This document shows, in pieces, positions 1 to 18,005 of a stretch of DNA of 64,000 nucleotides (position 1 is the first letter of the stretch; every line of letters starts with the position of its first letter). Source of the DNA: Chlamydia ibidis 10-1398/6. Lineage in GTDB: Bacteria; Chlamydiota; Chlamydiia; Chlamydiales; Chlamydiaceae. A program made the translations under genes and the position numbers. The stretch covers positions 186,001 through 250,000 of the forward strand of contig NZ_APJW01000002.1 in the NCBI RefSeq assembly GCF_000454725.1, written 5' to 3'. The notes under the pieces were generated by a model, which was not told the DNA's origin, ran no database searches, and saw only the letters and a program-made list of their open reading frames with translations.

Positions 1-8747
<8,747 letters not shown>

Positions 8748-9521
8748 ATGGTCGGAAAAGCTTTAGGCATAATTGGTGCAATATCTGGCATAGCAGCCTT
8801 AGCCTGCGTTTTAAACGATGAACTAGATGCTTCCGAAGCAAATGAAAGAAGTAAACCCCAAAGACCTGTTGAGTACACCGTTTCATCGCCAAATGATGCT
8901 GAGTTTTTACTGCGAGATATAGAAAAGTTAAAGGAGACCCTTCGATCTCTCCATTTCTCTTTGCCTAGTTGGCTAACTAATGATATTGAAGATGTCGAAA
9001 GTGGAGCAGAACACGTATTAGAAGTAGCAAAAAACAGCGATAACAAAGCTGGATTAGGCATTCTACAAGGATTATTTGACCACTACTATCAAATAAGAAA
9101 TTACCTTAATCGTGTGTGTAAAATCGGTGATGGAACAAAATATGGCATAACTCTGGGAAATGTAAAATACTATGGATCAAAAACAGAAATTCCTCACTTC
9201 ACCATATACCACCCCATCCAAGTAAAACTCCCGTCTCCCCTACAAGGAAAATCCAGAATCATGACTATCTCTATCATAGCCATTTTATCCATACTATCTC
9301 TAGTTTCTTTGGTAGCCTTAGGAACCTTGGGAGGACTATCCATAGTTGCTGCTCCTATTAGTATCGGAGTTTCAGCAGCTATTATCTTAGGATTTGCTAT
9401 AACCGTGATCGTCCTTATAGGTCGCTTGAAGTCTAGAATAGTTACCGAATATGAAAAAGAAAGTGTTCCTGTGAGCTGCTATCAACGCCCCATAAACTGG
9501 GATAAACACTCTTTCTATTAA
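8748..9521 (+). CDS. Putative inclusion membrane (Inc-like) protein next to the toxin
   Basis: I do not recognise a named family. The 257-residue product has a hydrophobic N-terminus (residues 1-20), a soluble polar middle, and near residues 165-225 two close hydrophobic segments separated by a short turn. That bilobed hydrophobic hairpin is the hallmark of chlamydial Inc proteins, which type III secretion inserts into the inclusion membrane. The start is well supported by GGAGG about seven bases before the ATG. It is read divergently from the toxin across 330 bases. Being an Inc is inference from hydropathy only; a bacterial membrane protein is possible. Confidence 0.7.
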   Translation: MVGKALGIIGAISGIAALACVLNDELDASEANERSKPQRPVEYTVSSPNDAEFLLRDIEKLKETLRSLHFSLPSWLTNDIEDVESGAEHVLEVAKNSDNKAGLGILQGLFDHYYQIRNYLNRVCKIGDGTKYGITLGNVKYYGSKTEIPHFTIYHPIQVKLPSPLQGKSRIMTISIIAILSILSLVSLVALGTLGGLSIVAAPISIGVSAAIILGFAITVIVLIGRLKSRIVTEYEKESVPVSCYQRPINWDKHSFY

Positions 9522-10046
9522 AAAAACTCTAGATCTATCTAGGGTTACAAGTGTAACTAACTCTTCTTATATTATCTGAGCCATTTGTCCACTGACATAA
9601 ACTCTAACTGATTATCTTCAAAGATATAAGTTTTGTCACAGAAGGAGTGAGGATGGTAATCCAACATAGTGACGCTATCAATGAGAACGAGGTATAAGAA
9701 AGTAATAACAGACCTCAGGCAAACAATAAATATTATGAAATTGAACCCCACAATAAAGGAATTAACACTACCTATTAATAGGTAGTTCTAGTAATCAAAA
9801 AATAGAATTTAAAATTTAATACTTTTTCCTCTACACAAACAAACTACTTGCTAATGCATTACTATCTCCCACCCCTCTCTCAGATAACTCCAAGCAGAGG
9901 GAAGAAAGATAAAAAAATTAAAAACGTGGATTGTTTGAACTTAGTCTATAGAGCATTGATTTTAAGAACTGCAACGGGAAAGCGTGAAGCCCATTCCATC
10001 AATGGCACATAAATTTTAGCAATGTAAGGCTATATAGCATCACATA
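9522..10046. other. 525-base gene-free stretch
   Basis: AT-rich intergenic DNA between the 3' ends of the Inc-like gene (plus) and the DUF648-like gene (minus). It holds a small hairpin GTTAC-AAGT-GTAAC near 9544-9557 and a perfect 20-base palindrome at 9767-9786. No convincing coding frame or RNA gene is seen; a decayed gene is possible. Confidence 0.5.
9767..9786. repeat. Perfect 20-base palindrome
   Basis: ACTACCTATT followed directly by AATAGGTAGT, a perfect self-complementary sequence with no loop. It lies between two convergent genes, so it may be a protein-binding site or a relic; it has no T-tract of a classic terminator. Confidence 0.5.
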
Positions 10047-11351
10047 TTATCTCGAAATTTCTCTAAGATATCTTTTAAATTCCTCACTGTTCTTGCTCAT
10101 CCCATGAACACATAAATCTTCCCAAGTAATTAATAGAGCACTGTTTAAAGATTCCAAGGATGGCCGACATAGAATTCCTAAGGATTCCCAGTCCAATAGT
10201 TTTCTATTCTCAGTTAACGTTTGGAATGTCAAAACTTGCTGCAAAGTAAGATTTTTTAGCAAACAAATACCTTTGAAGGAGAAACCACAGTTTAATACGT
10301 AACGCAGCCTTATTCTGGTTAGTTGGTTAGAATAATTTTTATAATCTGGATTACTGATAATGTACTGCTCATATCTCTCTTGGATAGCAGAGACGATAGA
10401 TATACTATCCCCTTGATTACCCCAGGCACCGCGGTTTATGTGATTTACCAGACTATTAAACTCCTCTTCCTTCACTACTTCTGCAAATATTTTCCAAACA
10501 GGGGAAAGAATAACGGTCCCCTTTATAGAAAGAGATATCCAATATGAGAGCCTTGTTGCATCATCATCGCTATTAGAAAAACAAAATTTCGATAACCAGA
10601 AAAAAGGACAATAAGAAAGTAAAATATCTTTAAACTTTCTCTTGTATAACTCAGCTGTTTCAGAATCTATATTTTCGATTCTATCCAGACCAAAGTTCAT
10701 AATCTTAGTTTTTAGCACAGGGAAAACATCAAGAGCCGCAACTAAAGAATCTTGTGATAAAATAACATTAATATACTTAAAAAATAAACCTACCTCTTCG
10801 GGAGAAAAGTTCTGATCCCTAAAAAGAGTAGGAATAAAAACCGGAAAATTATTTTCTAATAAATTAAGAAAACTGTCAGAAAGATTTGGTCTCTCTCTTC
10901 TGATTAACATTGAATCATGTTCTGACAGATTAATCTCTCTAGACGATACGAGTGTACTGTTTACGGAGCTATTATGTGAAGAAAGAAGGTTTTCCCTACT
11001 ATTAGAGTGGCTAGTAGGACTGGAGTAATAATTAGGACGCAATCGGTATTTACAAAGCAGTATAGTACGAGCAATAATTTTTATTACTAAGGCCACTACA
11101 ATAGGAATAATAAGAAGGTATGCTATAATTTTTATCACATTTTTTGCATAGGAACAGTCTTCTGAAACCATTTGGTAAGATAAAATATTGGAGGTAGGTA
11201 ACGAATAAACTTCTGCTACACTTCCTCTAAAATGAAAAAAACTATCTGCATACTTTACACATTTTTCGAGAAGTACGGATTGATTCAAGTTTTTACGATC
11301 TTCGAGATAACGTGAAGAAAAAGAAATTGGGTTAAAAAATGTAACACCCAT
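10047..11351 (-). CDS. DUF648-like membrane protein A
   Basis: A 434-residue chlamydial protein of unknown function. It begins MGVTFF..IxFS, has an approximately 70-residue N-terminal segment, then one strong hydrophobic segment at about residues 72-93 followed by basic residues, a Ser/Asn-rich linker, and a long helical C-terminal part. The beginning and the membrane segment resemble the protein at 16789-17619 (MAVSFFQ..VFS; LLVIPFIVLLIIKVITRI), so both are assigned to one chlamydia-specific family, which I tentatively equate with DUF648. It is divergent from the first MACPF gene with about 150-180 bases between. Function is unknown; membrane topology and proximity to perforin-like genes suggest a plasticity-zone accessory role (inference). 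Confidence 0.75.
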   Translation of the reverse strand: MGVTFFNPISFSSRYLEDRKNLNQSVLLEKCVKYADSFFHFRGSVAEVYSLPTSNILSYQMVSEDCSYAKNVIKIIAYLLIIPIVVALVIKIIARTILLCKYRLRPNYYSSPTSHSNSRENLLSSHNSSVNSTLVSSREINLSEHDSMLIRRERPNLSDSFLNLLENNFPVFIPTLFRDQNFSPEEVGLFFKYINVILSQDSLVAALDVFPVLKTKIMNFGLDRIENIDSETAELYKRKFKDILLSYCPFFWLSKFCFSNSDDDATRLSYWISLSIKGTVILSPVWKIFAEVVKEEEFNSLVNHINRGAWGNQGDSISIVSAIQERYEQYIISNPDYKNYSNQLTRIRLRYVLNCGFSFKGICLLKNLTLQQVLTFQTLTENRKLLDWESLGILCRPSLESLNSALLITWEDLCVHGMSKNSEEFKRYLREISR

Positions 11352-11528
11352 AAAAATACGACTATTTTTAAATAATGACGGAAAATTTTATGATTTCTGT
11401 TTATATAAAACAAGATTTAAATCTTTAAAAATTATAATCTTAATATTTTATAAACAAAAAAACCATTGAATATATAACTAATAATCCAGAGAATCGGTTT
11501 CCATTTGCGTAGGTTGAAAATAGCGTAT

Positions 11529-14012
11529 ATGTCAGATAATGCCATACACAATAACAGCATGCCAAATGCTTTAAACTACGTCTCAATACCTTATGACACT
11601 TTCGATTTGAGATTAGACTCACAGGCACTCTTAGAAGAGTTCTCGTCCATTGTATCCTCTCCCTTCCCTATAGATGCAGAAAACGACTTAGAAATGTTTA
11701 TAAATAATTTACAAGCTCATGATTTCTCTAGTGCAACCTCTGATATAAATACCTCTTCATCTGAATACCAACTATACTGCAAAGGAACTCACGAAAAAGG
11801 AACATTTTATGAAATTATAGAACCAAAAATCCTAGGCTGTGTTGCCTCGTGCATTGTAGACTCTGTACTCTCAGGACACCCTTACCCAGATACCCTTCTC
11901 GAAGAAATCAAATCATCTTTGCTTCTTAGCAGCCAAAATGGGGTGCAATTTCTAATTACACGAGAAGACAACCTTTTACAGAATACTCCGTTAATCCAAT
12001 CAGATTCTTATGAATTAGTGCGGAATGTATCTTTTCTAGGGAGAGCTCTCGATATCGTCACTTTGGACCCTGTAAATATTCTGAATAGCTTACGGAATAT
12101 AAACATCCTGGATTATTCTTTCACAGAAGAAACAGCAATCCCTAGTTCTGACGCGCATCTAGGAATCCCTCCTGGCACTAAACTATTTCCTAAACCCTCT
12201 CTGGATGTCTCAGTAAGCACATCGATATTCGAAGAGAAAACATCATTTTCAAAAGAATTTTCTACTACAGTAACCATTAATGTCCCCTACTTCTTGCCTA
12301 ACATCTCGCTTAGTTTAGGAAGCTCTAATTTGCCCAACACGAGTTTTGGAGATGCTCAAACTGAAATCTTTGTAACAAAAAAACAATTATTTCCAAGCTA
12401 TTCCCCTAAACTTTTAGACATTATTAAGAAATATAAAAGGGATGCTAAAATACTTATTAACAAAATAACTTTTAAAAACTTATGGAGAAATCAAGCCAAA
12501 AGTCAAATTTTAACACAAGGAGATGTCCGACTTGATCTACAGGGGATGGATAGCACAAATTTCAACTACCAAATTCAAGTGGGTAGTCACACCATATCTG
12601 CTGTTTTAATTAGCAAACAGGTATCCGAAATTCGCTCTTCCTCAGAACAAACTTATGCTATTAGAAAAATCAAATCCGGATTTCAAAAAAGCTTAGATGA
12701 CTGTCACATTTATCAAATCAGTCTAAAAAAGCCTCCCCATCTTTCAGACACACCTCTTAGCTTAGGATCTGTTAATGATGACGAAGAAGAACATAGCCTA
12801 GCAGAGGATGCAGCTTTTTCTGCTAGTTTTACTTATAGTTTTGTAAAGCAAAATACACAACATTCTAAGAATACTGTAACATGCACAACAGCCTCACATT
12901 CTCTATACACTTTGCAGCAAGACCGGGCCTCAGATCCTGCAAATTTGAAAATAGATAAAGAATTTCAACAAATTATAGAAACTCTTAATACAAAAGACCC
13001 TAAACATATAGAAGCTTTTATTTCAAACGTCGGCACTCACTATACTACTTCTGTGACATACGGTGGAGTAGGATTTCAAGTATTAAAAATTAGTTTTGAA
13101 CAAATTGAGAAGCTAGAACAAGAAAAAATTTCAATATCTACAGCTGCAGCTAGCTCTCTTTTGAAAGGCTCTGTCACAAATAAAACAGAATCAGGATACT
13201 CTTCCTTAATCTTGACTAGCTCGGCGCAAACCGTGTTTTTAGGTGGAACTGTTTTACCAACAATGCAAGAAGATCATTTGGATTTTAAAGATTGGTCTGA
13301 AAGTGTACCTTTAGACCCTATTCCTATACAAATTGCCGTTTCTCCTATAACTGATATTCTTATCCCTCAGCATTTCCCAACAATTGAGGTAGCTTCTTTA
13401 GAAGAAAAAAAACAGGCTATTCAGACAGCTGTTAATGCGTATCTGAGAAAACACAAACCAGGACTAGCAAAATTATATGAAGAATTTACTTCGGGTATTG
13501 CCCTACGTTCTTCTCAGTTCATTTTGCGATCAGGAAATTCCTCTTCTATAGTGAGCGCACCTTATCTCGGCTACTGGTCTACCCTACCTTACCTTTTCCC
13601 CACGATAGAAGAAGAATCTGCTGCTGTTCCTTTAGTTTTTTATTTCCAAGTTGAAAATGATCGAATACAGCAAAAAATAGTTCATAATACTTTTTGTAAT
13701 ATAGGAGTAGTTGACGTTAGAAAAGGTTTGTACAGATCAAATTTTGTTGACTATGCTTTTATCGCTTTTTATGGCAGTTGGCAGGAAGCTTACCTTGACA
13801 CTTCATACTATACAGATAGATGCGGGTTTGAAATAGAGAAAGTTAATAGGAGTAAAGACAATATCATCCGAGCTGGAGACGAAGTGCGCCTCAAACATAC
13901 AGCAAGCAATAAATATTTATCGAATATTAGCATGCGCGATGGTCATAATACTTTAACCAGAACGGATAGTCCAAACGACGCTATTTTTATCTTAGAAAAA
14001 CCTAAACATTAA
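11529..14012 (+). CDS. MACPF-domain (perforin-like) protein, copy 1
   Basis: The open frame reaches back to a TTG at 11505, but alignment with the downstream copy favours a later start: ATG at 11529 (used here) or 11559, where MPNALNYV matches MANTKHYL of copy 2. Neither has a strong ribosome binding site. The MACPF signature is VGTHYTTSVTYGG at about residues 495-510 of the long frame, followed by the TNKTESGYSS and VFLGGTVLP segments typical of the chlamydial family. The C-terminal 45 residues (GDEVRLKHTASNKYL) look like a MIR/beta-trefoil module. No signal peptide is seen. Family knowledge: MACPF proteins oligomerise and insert beta-hairpins to make pores; the chlamydial members' exact role is unsettled. 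It lies in tandem with copy 2 after a 12-bp hairpin. Confidence 0.9.
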   Translation: MSDNAIHNNSMPNALNYVSIPYDTFDLRLDSQALLEEFSSIVSSPFPIDAENDLEMFINNLQAHDFSSATSDINTSSSEYQLYCKGTHEKGTFYEIIEPKILGCVASCIVDSVLSGHPYPDTLLEEIKSSLLLSSQNGVQFLITREDNLLQNTPLIQSDSYELVRNVSFLGRALDIVTLDPVNILNSLRNINILDYSFTEETAIPSSDAHLGIPPGTKLFPKPSLDVSVSTSIFEEKTSFSKEFSTTVTINVPYFLPNISLSLGSSNLPNTSFGDAQTEIFVTKKQLFPSYSPKLLDIIKKYKRDAKILINKITFKNLWRNQAKSQILTQGDVRLDLQGMDSTNFNYQIQVGSHTISAVLISKQVSEIRSSSEQTYAIRKIKSGFQKSLDDCHIYQISLKKPPHLSDTPLSLGSVNDDEEEHSLAEDAAFSASFTYSFVKQNTQHSKNTVTCTTASHSLYTLQQDRASDPANLKIDKEFQQIIETLNTKDPKHIEAFISNVGTHYTTSVTYGGVGFQVLKISFEQIEKLEQEKISISTAAASSLLKGSVTNKTESGYSSLILTSSAQTVFLGGTVLPTMQEDHLDFKDWSESVPLDPIPIQIAVSPITDILIPQHFPTIEVASLEEKKQAIQTAVNAYLRKHKPGLAKLYEEFTSGIALRSSQFILRSGNSSSIVSAPYLGYWSTLPYLFPTIEEESAAVPLVFYFQVENDRIQQKIVHNTFCNIGVVDVRKGLYRSNFVDYAFIAFYGSWQEAYLDTSYYTDRCGFEIEKVNRSKDNIIRAGDEVRLKHTASNKYLSNISMRDGHNTLTRTDSPNDAIFILEKPKH

Positions 14013-14029
14013 TTTTATATTTTCTTGCT

Positions 14030-14062
14030 ACATGCCGTAACTTATTTCAGGTTACGGCATGT
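14030..14062 (+). terminator. Hairpin after MACPF copy 1
   Basis: Perfect 12-bp stem ACATGCCGTAAC / GTTACGGCATGT with a 9-base loop, 18 bases after the stop codon and followed by TTCCATTT. It suggests that the two MACPF genes are separate transcription units, although the T-tract is short. Confidence 0.65.
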
Positions 14063-14224
14063 TTCCATTTCAATACCAAGATCCGTTGTTTACAAAAAAA
14101 TTAAAAACTGGATTAATCACCCCATGTCGTTAATTGGCAAGCTTTTTTAACTTGTCGAGATAGCTCTCGATATACCGGGCTGACCTTTTTGACATATTTC
14201 ATACTGTGATCTAATGAGGTTATT

Positions 14225-16729
14225 GTGGCGAATACTAAGCACTATCTAACAACTCCTTTAAGCTCTTTTGATTCTAGATTGGATATCAACGAAATTCCCT
14301 CAGGAATGCCTATTGCTCCTGGTCGGATGAGTGAAGAAATTGCATTGTTCGATTATATTGATAGTCTAACAGCTAATGATTTCCTAAACGCTAGCTCATC
14401 AATAAATAAAGATCGCAAGGATAATGATGGGTTCCAATTTATTGTCTCTCAATCTTCAGAAGGCGTACGTTATCAAGTAATTTCTAACTTCCTATTTAAC
14501 TGTGTAGCTTCTTCTATAGTAGGAACGGGTGAAAATCCAAATAGTTGGAATGCAGATTTATTAGCCGAAGTGAAATCTGCCCTGGAACAAAGTAGTCAAA
14601 CGGGTATTTCTTATCTTATCACAGAAGACGTTCCAGAAACTGTCTCTTCCAAGCCTGTTCTATTAGCTTCTAATCTCGAGTTGGTCAAAAATATTTCCTT
14701 TTTGGGAAGAGTTGTTGATATTGTTAAGTTAGATCCTTTGAATATTCTTAATACCATCAGCAATATATCTGCTATAGATTTTTCTTTTTCTGAAGCTACA
14801 GCTATTCCCAGTTCCGATGGACGTTATGGGATTCCTCCAGCAACTAAATTACTACCAAAGCCTTCTTTAGATGTTTCTGTCGACACATCTGTATTTGAAG
14901 AAAGGACATCATTTTCTGAAAGTTTCTCTTCAACCCTTACTATCAATGTCCCTGTTCCCCCTGCCATTGGATTGCCAACCGTCTTAGGTTTTACAGAAAA
15001 TGAAACAGTTAACGATAGAAATGCTCCTCAACGAGAAATTGTAGTTACACGTAAACCTCTATTTTCTAGCTATACACCTAAGCTAGAAGATATTGTTAGA
15101 AGATATAAGAGGGATGCCAAAATACTTATCAACAAAATAACATTTTTAAATCTCTGGAGAACACAACCTAAAAGTCAAATATTGACTGAAGGTGAAGTTC
15201 GTTTAGACTTACAAGGCTTGGATAACAAAAACTTCAATTATCAAATTCAAGTGGGTGGCCATACTATATCTACAGCATTAATCGAAAGAGGAATTGCAGA
15301 TATTTCAAGACAGTCTGAGCAAGTATACGCCATTAGAAAAATTAAGTCGGCATTCCAACAGAGTTTAGATGATAGCCATATTTATCAAGTGAGTTTTAGA
15401 TCTGGGTTCGGGGCTAATTTATTAACTCTGTCCTCAGAGGATGAAACACCAGCAGTTTTAGGATCCTTCGACTTCTTAGATAAAGACGCAGATCATCCAC
15501 ATTTTGATGACGCCTCTCTAGCTTCTGGATCCGCATTCTCTTTGAGTGCCACCTTCTCATTTGTTACCCGTAATACTAGAGAGCTAAAAAATACTGTAAC
15601 ATGTTCTACAGCATCTCATTCATTATATCTTCTGCAAATAGATAAAACTGCTACTCCAAAACAGCTAAAATTAGACCCTGAATTTATTCAGTGGGTAGAA
15701 AAAATAGATCCCGATAAACCAGATAGTATTGATGCGTTTATCTTCCAAGTGGGTACGCACTACACTACTGGGGTCACTTATGGTGGTTTAGGATTTCAAG
15801 TATTAAAAATGACATCAGATCAAGTCGAACAACTAAAAGAAGATGGGGTTACCGTTTCTGCTGCAGCTTCTGACTCATTACTACAAGGGTCTGTGACCAA
15901 CAAAACAGAATCAGGATACTCATCCTACACAGGAAAGAGTTCGTCGAAAACAGTATTCCTAGGAGGCACTGTACTACCTAGTATGCATGACAATAAGTTA
16001 GACTTTAAAGAATGGTCCGAAAGTGTCCCTAAAGAACCCATTCCTCTACAAGTTTCTGTGTCATTGCTTTCAGAGTTAATGATTCCTGACTTCTTCCCCA
16101 ACATAGATAGCAATTTGCTAAGTAGAAAAAGGAGTATGGTAGAGGAATTCACTAAATTATACTTATATGGTCATCAATCCCCTGTCCCGGCTCCAGGTGC
16201 TGAATTCACTTCCGGTGTATATTCCCGTTCATCCTACTTCATGTTACAAGTCGCTGATGCTCCTTTAATAGTCAGCAACCCTTATGTAGGTCAAAGAGGA
16301 TTTATGCCTTACTTATTCCCTACTTTAAAGGAACAGTCTAACCCACCACTAGTACTTTACTTCCGTATTGGGGACAACGACAATGTTCAAAAAATGTTAA
16401 ATAACACTTTCTGTTCTATATGTTCATTATTTACAAACAGGGGTGCTTTCGGTGCACAGTTCATGGATTATGATACTATTTCCTTCTATAGTGGCTTCCC
16501 TCAAGCTTATCTAGATGATGGTTCTAACTTAGATGATTGCGGATTTGAAATCGAAAAGCTAAGTGCGGATGACCCAGTAATTCGTGATGGAGACCGAGTT
16601 CGCTTTAAGCATACGAGTAGTGACCAATACCTAGCTACGTTTAGTAACAAGGACGGAAGACAAACGCTCACAAGAACTCCAGAAAAAAATAGTTCTGTTT
16701 TCATCATCAAGCGAGTCAGCGTGAACTAA
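14225..16729 (+). CDS. MACPF-domain (perforin-like) protein, copy 2
   Basis: 834 residues starting at GTG, with GAGG seven bases upstream. It is similar to copy 1 along its whole length, including the N-terminal FDSRLD segment, the block SFLGRxxDIVxLDPxNILN, the MACPF signature VGTHYTTGVTYGG, the hairpin-like region TNKTESGYSS and VFLGGTVLP, and the C-terminal MIR-like module (GDRVRFKHTSSDQYL). An acidic insertion, DKDADHPHFDD, is located near residue 425. Expected action is pore formation in a host-derived or bacterial membrane, by family. A TTGACA at 14189-14194 lies too close to the start to be a convincing promoter -35. The 3' end faces a DUF648-like gene across a strong hairpin. Confidence 0.93.
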   Translation: MANTKHYLTTPLSSFDSRLDINEIPSGMPIAPGRMSEEIALFDYIDSLTANDFLNASSSINKDRKDNDGFQFIVSQSSEGVRYQVISNFLFNCVASSIVGTGENPNSWNADLLAEVKSALEQSSQTGISYLITEDVPETVSSKPVLLASNLELVKNISFLGRVVDIVKLDPLNILNTISNISAIDFSFSEATAIPSSDGRYGIPPATKLLPKPSLDVSVDTSVFEERTSFSESFSSTLTINVPVPPAIGLPTVLGFTENETVNDRNAPQREIVVTRKPLFSSYTPKLEDIVRRYKRDAKILINKITFLNLWRTQPKSQILTEGEVRLDLQGLDNKNFNYQIQVGGHTISTALIERGIADISRQSEQVYAIRKIKSAFQQSLDDSHIYQVSFRSGFGANLLTLSSEDETPAVLGSFDFLDKDADHPHFDDASLASGSAFSLSATFSFVTRNTRELKNTVTCSTASHSLYLLQIDKTATPKQLKLDPEFIQWVEKIDPDKPDSIDAFIFQVGTHYTTGVTYGGLGFQVLKMTSDQVEQLKEDGVTVSAAASDSLLQGSVTNKTESGYSSYTGKSSSKTVFLGGTVLPSMHDNKLDFKEWSESVPKEPIPLQVSVSLLSELMIPDFFPNIDSNLLSRKRSMVEEFTKLYLYGHQSPVPAPGAEFTSGVYSRSSYFMLQVADAPLIVSNPYVGQRGFMPYLFPTLKEQSNPPLVLYFRIGDNDNVQKMLNNTFCSICSLFTNRGAFGAQFMDYDTISFYSGFPQAYLDDGSNLDDCGFEIEKLSADDPVIRDGDRVRFKHTSSDQYLATFSNKDGRQTLTRTPEKNSSVFIIKRVSVN

Positions 16730-16747
16730 CCTTGTTCGGCGCACTCC

Positions 16748-16781
16748 AACTCTTCCTTAGAAAATCCTCTAAGGAAGAGTT
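16748..16781. terminator. Bidirectional terminator between MACPF copy 2 and DUF648-like B
   Basis: Perfect 14-bp inverted repeat AACTCTTCCTTAGA / TCTAAGGAAGAGTT with a six-base loop, placed in the 59 bases between two convergent genes. It can serve both directions. Confidence 0.8.
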
Positions 16782-16788
16782 AGCTCTT

Positions 16789-17619
16789 CTATTCTACTTC
16801 CGAAATGATGAGGATATATTCTCCCATCTCTTCTGACCTACATCTACAAGGTCGTGGGGGCTGTACTTTTGGTCCACGCTTGCTCAACAATTTTAGTTTT
16901 TGCAAAGTTATTAATTCTTCTAAATTAAGGCGTATAAGTTCCTCCGCAGATTCTCCTTCTAAACTATCAAGTCTCTCTCTGCAAACGCTTGTAAATTGCA
17001 AGTTTGGAAATCCTGAGACACGAAATACGATCTCGTCTGTTGCACATAATACGTTTTCACCACTCCTCTCGCAAGGGTATACCTTGTATCCGAACGAGTA
17101 TAATTCAGATCGCGTCTTTCTAGAACGTATGGTATTATGAATATCTCGTAGACGAACTAAATCCTGATTCTTTAAGGGTGGCATACAAAAATCCGCTGCC
17201 TCAACTTCTGCTTCAGAATACATACTATTGACATTAGATCGACGTTGAGAAAAAGATCTCCATACCGAATCATAAAAATTATCAGCTCCTGATTGTAGTC
17301 CTGTGTATTTCAAATACAAAGCTATTCTAGTTATTACCTTTATAATTAAGAGAACTATAAAAGGAATCACTAGCAACTTCAGAATCAAATTAACGAATTG
17401 TTCGCGACTAGATTTTTTAAATTTGACCCTCTCATAAAGCAAATAGCCTTCCGAATTGATTTGATCAATCAAAAGACAATTATTCACACAACAACAATCT
17501 ACAGAAGAGTCTATAACGTTGATAATACTTTCTAATACAGGAGTCTTGTTATATGAAGTTTTGAGATTCTGAAGAAAAGATTGTGAAAAAACTATACGTT
17601 GAAAAAATGATACTGCCAT
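16789..17619 (-). CDS. DUF648-like membrane protein B
   Basis: 276 residues, ATG start with AAGGTAGG upstream. It shares with the protein at 10047-11351 the opening MAVSFFQ..VFS and a single hydrophobic segment (LKLLVIPFIVLLIIKVI, about residues 80-100) followed by ARG/LYS-rich sequence; its C-terminal part is much shorter. Cysteine clusters occur at VDCCCVNNC and PRPCRCR. Function unknown. It ends against MACPF copy 2, so the two MACPF genes are bracketed by members of this family. The DUF648 name is from memory of the family pattern. Confidence 0.75.
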   Translation of the reverse strand: MAVSFFQRIVFSQSFLQNLKTSYNKTPVLESIINVIDSSVDCCCVNNCLLIDQINSEGYLLYERVKFKKSSREQFVNLILKLLVIPFIVLLIIKVITRIALYLKYTGLQSGADNFYDSVWRSFSQRRSNVNSMYSEAEVEAADFCMPPLKNQDLVRLRDIHNTIRSRKTRSELYSFGYKVYPCERSGENVLCATDEIVFRVSGFPNLQFTSVCRERLDSLEGESAEELIRLNLEELITLQKLKLLSKRGPKVQPPRPCRCRSEEMGEYILIISEVE

Positions 17620-18005
17620 AAATCCTACCTTTTATAGCCACCAATTTTCAAAACATATTAATTGAAATCTCTCAAACCTAATAACTACAAAGAAATATCA
17701 AAATAATTTATCGAAAAAAAAGTAACGCTAGGCGACTAAATAATTTTTAAACTATTTAAAGAAATTCAATAAAGATTGAACTCTTCACTATTTATAGACG
17801 TCTACTAAAAAAATCGCCCTTTTATACCACATTATTGCAAGAAAATTTTTCAAAAACAGACGAGATGGATAGACAGGTCCAAAGTTCCCCGAAAACCAAA
17901 GTATTTTATCTGAAAAGAAATATTAAAAACAGTGGAATAATCTATAATTGAAAGATTTCGGACACTTATTACATCGATTTTTTACAAACAGAATAGGGAT
18001 AGTAA
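17620..18005. other. 386-base gene-free AT-rich stretch
   Basis: This lies upstream of the DUF648-like B gene and downstream of the GGCT-like gene, both on the minus strand. It must contain the promoter of the former. I see no clear hexamer pair, hairpin or coding frame in it. Confidence 0.4.

Noticed and set aside
14189..14217. TTGACA-N17-TAATGA as promoter of MACPF copy 2
   Set aside because: Transcription would begin at about the GTG start and leave out the ribosome binding site.
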